From: Bacillus crepusculi
Lineage (GTDB): Bacteria > Bacillota > Bacilli > Bacillales > Bacillaceae
Direction: 5' to 3'
Length of the DNA stretch: 64,000 nt
Assembly (NCBI RefSeq): GCF_014764715.1
Contig: NZ_JACXXE010000008.1
Coordinates: 1 to 64,000 of the forward strand
Below, piece by piece: positions 59,215 through 64,000 of this stretch. The stretch's first letter is position 1; each line of letters starts with the position of its first letter. The notes beneath the pieces were generated by a model. The model saw nothing but the letters and a program-made list of their open reading frames with translations. It did no database searches and had not been told where the DNA came from. Position numbers and translations under genes: made by a program.

Positions 59215-62098
59215 GAGTCACATCACGTTCCTCTGTTTTATCTTTCCATAGCTTTGTTACAAGTGGTATGGCCATTAAGAGGACAGTTAAAATCACTAGC
59301 CCTGTGATGCCCATTCCAAAATTGTCCCCATTTCCATATTGGATCGACATATACACGTCTGTCACCGGATTTGTAAAGTGGAAATTCGGCATCACCAAAT
59401 CAATTAATGGTGCAACAAAGAAGAAAATGAGCGCCGTTGCTGCCATCCATCCAGCGATAGATCCAAAAAGGAAGGCTGTGCGAATAAAGGCAGAGCACGC
59501 CACCAACAGCAAAATCGTAAAGATCGACCATTGAATGGCTTGATCATCTGCGAGTTTGTAGATATTAAGTCCAAACAAGCTGATCATAAGTCCGACTAAC
59601 AGATTCAAAATGCCAAAAAGTGCACCTTTGACCAGCATCGGAGCCGCCGCATAATACGAGCTAAAAAAGCCAATCAATAAACTGCTGATCATCACAATGA
59701 CCAAAATGACCACTGGTGGTACAGTCTGCGTTTTTTCTTCCGGGACATCGCCGCTGATTTTGAGCGGATTGGCTAAGTGGTTATACACATAGTTGCTGTT
59801 GCCTTGATCGCTCAATGTATTTCCTAATATACCATTTAAATCACGCTGAACAAGCTTCGTTGAATTGACATTCTTGCTCCAGTTTTCATTTAGCGTATCC
59901 GCTTTTTCTTGAACCGTTGTGACACTTTCTTCAATGTTATTCGTATAATCCGCCACACCTTTTTGGCGGTCGGTTAACGAACTCATATTTTCAGAAAGAC
60001 GAAGCACTTCCTGTCCAATTGAATCCTGCGCACTGACGACAATTGAACTGCCTGCAAGGTCTGCCGTATACACCGCATCTCCTTGATCAGCCATTTGCTC
60101 GGCTACATTGTTCGCACTTTCAGAAATTGTCTTTAATTCCTGTTCCATGCTTGCTTGCTGAGTCGAAATGTATTCTGCATAGCCATCTGAAAACTTCTGC
60201 ATCTTATCAATAAAAGTAGACACATCATCGTTTGATGTCAGCATCTGATTTTTGAGCTTATCCCAGTTTTCTGTTTCTTCTTTTTTGATGGAGAGGATGG
60301 ACTGGATTTCTTCTCCTTTTGTGTCATATAGAGAAGAGTTATTTGTTGGTTCGTATAAATTACTAAGCATCATTTCTAGTTGAGAGAGTTGATTGGAATA
60401 CTCCATTAATTTCTTAGTGTTTCTTGTATTTGTTTCAAACTCTTGATCAAATATCTTAATGTTAAAGGCATTTGCAATAGGTGAGTTTTCTTGTTTCAGC
60501 TCTTTTACTTTGCTTAAAATAGAGGATTCCTGATTTTTGATTTCATTTGGAATCACATTATATCGATCTTGTAACTGTAGAAACTTCTTTTCAAGTTTAT
60601 CTATTTTGTCAGAAAGGTCTTTAAGCTCTTCATTTATCTGACTCACTTTATCTTTCAATTCGTCATTATGAGCTGCCGCTTTTTCTTGAATTTTCTTTTT
60701 CACTTCATCTAGACGAGTAGCGAGTGCTTTTAGATCATCCTTGGATGAATTCGTGCTGCCGGTATCTGGCTGAGCAGGATCATCACCGGTTTTATCATCA
60801 TTGCCATCTCCAGTAGGCGGCGTCTCCTGATCTGCTAATTGATCCGCGAGATCGTTCATTTCTGTTGAAATTTGCGAGAGCTCATTTGTTTCTTCATCTA
60901 GGTTAATCCCAATCTCTTCTGGGTTTTCATTATCTTGATCTGATGAATCGTCGTCATTATCGTCTTCTGGTGGCTTAGGTGCGTTTATTAACTCTTGCCT
61001 TTTTGTGTCTAACTTATTCTGCAAGACGATAATCTTATTTTTATAATAGTCCAAGTACCGCTTTTCATAGGTTTTAATTAGTTCTTCCTGAGAGTCCTGC
61101 ACAAGTTTAGCTAATCCCTTTGATTGATCAGGAATAACGTCTTCTCTCGACTTTTGAACAGATTGGATGGCGCTGTCAGTTGTTTTCAGCTGACTTTGTA
61201 CCCCATTGATGTCTGTTTTGAGTCCGCCCATTTGGTCACTAAAGCTGCGGGCATTTTGGTTTTGAATGTCAGCGAGCTGTTTGAGCCCTTGCTGGATTTG
61301 CTTTTGACTTGTTGATTGCGCTTTGATCAAGACATCCTTTTGTTTGTCTTGATACTCCTGGTATTGATCGACTGCTTTCACAAAGTCCTTTAATTGGTTC
61401 TTTGCTTCTTCTGTTGTACTCAAGCCGTCTTTATATTGTTTCTGTGAATCGGCCATCGCATTTTTTAATTCTTCTATTTGATTCTTCTGCTGCTGTACGG
61501 CATCTGATAGTTTGTTCGAGTTCGGCTTATAGAAGTTGTACATCGTGTTTTGGAATTCGACTTCTTTGCCGACAATATGCTCAAACTCTTCTCTTACATT
61601 GCCGATTTCCTGTGATACAAAACTCCAGTATAGCGTCGACATCTGTTCATTCATTTTCTTTTGTGCATTTTCCAGCTCTCTTTGCACTTTCTCTTTATTA
61701 ACTGCATTGAGCTGATCTTGAATTGAAAATTGAATGGACGCCTTTTCGGGATGGTCTTTATCATAGCTCAGCACATTTTTAGAGAAGTCAGACGGAATAT
61801 AGAGGACAGCGTCATACTTTCTGTTTTTCAGTCCATTTTCCGCCGCACTGCGATTCACTACAGTCCATGTATAATCAGGACGCTCTGACAATGCTGCCAC
61901 AACATCCTGTCCGAAACGAGCCGTGTTTTCACTTTCGCTCGCTCCCATATCCTCATTGACCACCGCAATATTTCGTGTCGCATTCTTCTTCTGTTTTGCC
62001 GGGTCATCTCCAATCAGGTGGAAAAATAAAACCGGAAGCACAAGAATCAATATCATGGTGGATACGATTTTGATGGAGCTTTTTTGCTGCTCTGTCAT
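59204..62098 (-). CDS. yueB: YueB, EsaA-type type VII secretion protein and SPP1 receptor homologue
   Basis: Large membrane protein of 964 residues (B. subtilis YueB is 1,076), part of the type VII secretion machine and receptor for phage SPP1 in B. subtilis. TM1 about 12-30 with a long extracytoplasmic coiled-coil domain to about 800, and five or six membrane segments at about 810-950 (YhgE/Pip-type). An acidic low-complexity insert (residues about 385-465) is rich in D, E, N, P and G. ATG 62098 overlaps the yukB stop (ATGA), with AAAGGAAGAG upstream. The ectodomain is shorter than in B. subtilis, so phage recognition may differ. Confidence 0.93.
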   Translation of the reverse strand: MTEQQKSSIKIVSTMILILVLPVLFFHLIGDDPAKQKKNATRNIAVVNEDMGASESENTARFGQDVVAALSERPDYTWTVVNRSAAENGLKNRKYDAVLYIPSDFSKNVLSYDKDHPEKASIQFSIQDQLNAVNKEKVQRELENAQKKMNEQMSTLYWSFVSQEIGNVREEFEHIVGKEVEFQNTMYNFYKPNSNKLSDAVQQQKNQIEELKNAMADSQKQYKDGLSTTEEAKNQLKDFVKAVDQYQEYQDKQKDVLIKAQSTSQKQIQQGLKQLADIQNQNARSFSDQMGGLKTDINGVQSQLKTTDSAIQSVQKSREDVIPDQSKGLAKLVQDSQEELIKTYEKRYLDYYKNKIIVLQNKLDTKRQELINAPKPPEDDNDDDSSDQDNENPEEIGINLDEETNELSQISTEMNDLADQLADQETPPTGDGNDDKTGDDPAQPDTGSTNSSKDDLKALATRLDEVKKKIQEKAAAHNDELKDKVSQINEELKDLSDKIDKLEKKFLQLQDRYNVIPNEIKNQESSILSKVKELKQENSPIANAFNIKIFDQEFETNTRNTKKLMEYSNQLSQLEMMLSNLYEPTNNSSLYDTKGEEIQSILSIKKEETENWDKLKNQMLTSNDDVSTFIDKMQKFSDGYAEYISTQQASMEQELKTISESANNVAEQMADQGDAVYTADLAGSSIVVSAQDSIGQEVLRLSENMSSLTDRQKGVADYTNNIEESVTTVQEKADTLNENWSKNVNSTKLVQRDLNGILGNTLSDQGNSNYVYNHLANPLKISGDVPEEKTQTVPPVVILVIVMISSLLIGFFSSYYAAAPMLVKGALFGILNLLVGLMISLFGLNIYKLADDQAIQWSIFTILLLVACSAFIRTAFLFGSIAGWMAATALIFFFVAPLIDLVMPNFHFTNPVTDVYMSIQYGNGDNFGMGITGLVILTVLLMAIPLVTKLWKDKTEERDVTHEA

Positions 62099-64000
62099 TG
62101 AACACTCTTCCTTTCTACCGCACATAAAGGAACCTGGATTTTCTTCTCTTTCCCGTTTTCAACCAAATAACCGAAGCCTGGCTGAATCTCTGGTTCTTGT
62201 CTTGCATACGGAAGCGGTATGATGTTTTGCTCTGATTTTTTCATGAGTAACATAGCATGACGAACTTGTTTGATTTCGTTTGTGAGTGCATCATAGCCCT
62301 TACTGAACTCGGTATGATTGCCTGATGCGATCAGGCTGAAGCCTAGGTGTGCATATGACTTCATGAAATCCGCCAATTGATCTTGAAGACGCGGATCGAT
62401 TGTCTGCTGAAAGCGTGTGATGCCATCGACCACAAGCACAATTTGAGGGAATGACAGCTGATCGGTCTCTCCTCTGCGTACAGCTTCGACGTACATCTCT
62501 TCCCGCACCTTGAATAATTGGACCATTCCCTCTGCCCATTCGGTAATATCATCCTTTGTTTCAAGGTAATCGATATTCTCTTCTTTTGCATAATGGGAAA
62601 GGCCTCGATCAATTGAATCAAAGACGGCCAGCTTTTCAGGCTTTGCCTCTAAAAGATGATCAAGCATCAGTTTTGTCACATTCGTTTTCCCGCGCTGCGT
62701 TTGACCGATAATGAGACAATGTTTATTCTTTTTCAAATCAAAGTAAACAGGTGCCACAGATTCCTCATCTAGTCCAACTGGAATGTCGTAAGGCTGTTTT
62801 TGTTCATCTAGACGATTCTCAAGCTCCCAAACTGTCAGCTTATCAGGCAGCATTGGCACAGGCTTTGGTTTTTCAGCCTCTTTGAAGCGATCATGAAGAA
62901 GCTGGATCTCTTGTTTCAGATGCTCAAACAATTCGAGATCGTTCTCTCCATCCACTGGCAGGAACATTTGTGCAAAGTAAAGTTCTTCCTTGTTGATAAT
63001 GACGCGACCTGGAATCGGCTCTAGGCTGAATTTCGGTCTGCCAATAATCGAGTATGCCTCTCCTTGATCCATTAAGTAATGGACAATCTTTGTTTTCAAG
63101 TTGTTCATAAGCGATTGGCGCACTGCGTTTACACGAGTCGCTGTGATCAAGAAATAAATGCCGAGCGACTGCCCATCACGGCTTAGCTGGATAAATTCAG
63201 ATTCGAGATCATGCATTTCGTCCTTCACAATGTCAAAGTTGTCAATCACGATAAAAATGAACGGAAGCTTCTTCTCATTTAAGGCATTGTACATTTTGAT
63301 ATGACTCATTTCTTGCTGTCTGAATAACCACTTGCGGTATTCAACCTCTTCCCGCAGACGCTTCATTGACTTCTGAATTTTTCTCATTTGATCCATTAAG
63401 AAATAATCAGCGGTGTGCGGAAGTTTAGCTAACGGAAGCAGGGTCCCGTTTCCGAAATCATAAATATACGCATGCCATTCTTCAGGTGAATATCTTTCCG
63501 CAAAACTCATGAGCAGTGTTGTGGCAGCAAGTGATTTGCCGTAGCCAGAGGAACCGAAGATCCCAATGTTCCCGTCTTCCATCATTTGATAAGAGAGCGG
63601 ATGCTGGCTTTGCTGATCTGGCTCATCGACAAGCGCAAAATGGAAAACATGCTCTTCACTCGACGCATAACGCGTTTTTGGAATACGCTCTTCAAGCGGT
63701 GGAAGCCACGGACTCGGGAGCTTCTCGATCCCAAGCTCCTGCTGCATACGTTCAATTTCATCCACAACAGCTGAAATCTCTGTCACTGTTTCTTTTTTCA
63801 CCGCTGGCTCTGTGCTCACCCCTGATAACGGAATGAGTCCGGTATCTGTCACAATGGCGATGTCATCTTCTGATCCATAGCCATCTTCCATATAGGGTGC
63901 ACCGCTCCAAGCCGATTGGAACAATTCATAGATTTCATTGTTTCCAACTTGTAAATATCCTCGTCCTGTGACGGTAATTGACGCCGCATCACTATTTTTC
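62095..64000 (-). CDS. yukB: YukB, EssC-type FtsK/SpoIIIE ATPase of type VII secretion (5' end outside window)
   Basis: Partial: the reading frame is open to the window edge, giving the last 634 codons of a protein of about 1,500 residues. Two tandem FtsK/SpoIIIE ATPase domains are visible. The first has Walker A GIFGSSGYGKSLAATTLL, with Walker B FIFIVIDNFD. The second has GQTQRGKTNVTKLML and QIVLVVDGI. The upstream residues (ASITVTGRGYLQVGNNEIYE) join without a stop, so the internal start at 63924 is not the real one. Motor of WXG100 (YukE) secretion, coupled to yueB by a four-base overlap. Confidence 0.94.
   Translation of the reverse strand, partial: KNSDAASITVTGRGYLQVGNNEIYELFQSAWSGAPYMEDGYGSEDDIAIVTDTGLIPLSGVSTEPAVKKETVTEISAVVDEIERMQQELGIEKLPSPWLPPLEERIPKTRYASSEEHVFHFALVDEPDQQSQHPLSYQMMEDGNIGIFGSSGYGKSLAATTLLMSFAERYSPEEWHAYIYDFGNGTLLPLAKLPHTADYFLMDQMRKIQKSMKRLREEVEYRKWLFRQQEMSHIKMYNALNEKKLPFIFIVIDNFDIVKDEMHDLESEFIQLSRDGQSLGIYFLITATRVNAVRQSLMNNLKTKIVHYLMDQGEAYSIIGRPKFSLEPIPGRVIINKEELYFAQMFLPVDGENDLELFEHLKQEIQLLHDRFKEAEKPKPVPMLPDKLTVWELENRLDEQKQPYDIPVGLDEESVAPVYFDLKKNKHCLIIGQTQRGKTNVTKLMLDHLLEAKPEKLAVFDSIDRGLSHYAKEENIDYLETKDDITEWAEGMVQLFKVREEMYVEAVRRGETDQLSFPQIVLVVDGITRFQQTIDPRLQDQLADFMKSYAHLGFSLIASGNHTEFSKGYDALTNEIKQVRHAMLLMKKSEQNIIPLPYARQEPEIQPGFGYLVENGKEKKIQVPLCAVERKSVQ

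Noticed and set aside
63867..63924. Internal start of the yukB fragment at 63924
   Set aside because: The frame stays open upstream to the window edge with conserved-looking sequence, and there is no ribosome site; the gene simply continues outside.

Overview
The window is a chromosomal segment from a member of the genus Bacillus, most probably the Bacillus pumilus group (pumilus, safensis or altitudinis). The gene order follows the B. subtilis yug-yuf-mrp-com-yue-yuk region almost gene for gene. Protein divergence, the missing yugT, yugM and mstX, and several inserted genes argue against B. subtilis itself. The species call is inference from synteny and remembered sequences, because no search was possible. 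There are no rRNA or tRNA genes, no CRISPR array, no prophage and no insertion sequence.

Layout. 0-4.2 kb: two tandem paralogous chemoreceptors, each behind a candidate sigma-D promoter. 4.2-19.2 kb: the tgl and yug block, with spore transglutaminase, a nitronate monooxygenase-like protein, YugU, YugS, YugP, the potassium channel YugO, YugN, Pgi, two iron alcohol dehydrogenases (YugK, YugJ), YuzA, YugI, alanine aminotransferase AlaT with its regulator AlaR, YugF and YugE. 19.2-27 kb: PatB, the sporulation kinase KinB with KapB and KapD, the transporter YuxJ, PBP4 (PbpD) and YuxK. 27-36.8 kb: YufK, the malate two-component system MalK-MalR, the guanosine ABC transporter NupNOPQ and the malate symporter MaeN. 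37-43 kb: the seven-gene Mrp antiporter operon. 43-48.1 kb: YuxO and the quorum-sensing locus comQ-comX-comP-comA with degQ. 48.5-64 kb: YuzC, the EAL-HDOD protein YuxH, NAD salvage (PncB, PncA), small yue genes, two GerPF-like spore proteins, YueF, YuzF, a secreted lipase-like protein absent from the B. subtilis order, YueE, YueD, and the start of the type VII secretion locus (YueC, YueB and the 3' part of YukB, cut by the window edge).

How the genes work together. The ComX pheromone, processed by ComQ, signals through ComP to ComA, which probably activates degQ through a visible ComA box. MalK-MalR sits directly upstream of nupNOPQ and maeN; MaeN is its known target in B. subtilis. A near-consensus CodY box lies just before nupN. 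KinB, KapB and KapD feed into sporulation control; Tgl, the GerP-like proteins and YuzC are probably spore components.

The most unusual signals are outside the standard genes: (1) a dispersed, structured intergenic repeat in three copies (15.5, 49.0 and 58.6 kb) with paired-arm covariation; (2) a compact three-way-junction RNA fold in the nupN leader; (3) yueD, where a strong Shine-Dalgarno points at an AUU codon; (4) a terminator-like hairpin between the Shine-Dalgarno and the start of yugS, next to a T7 run; (5) a 59-codon membrane ORF placed head-on between kinB and kapB.
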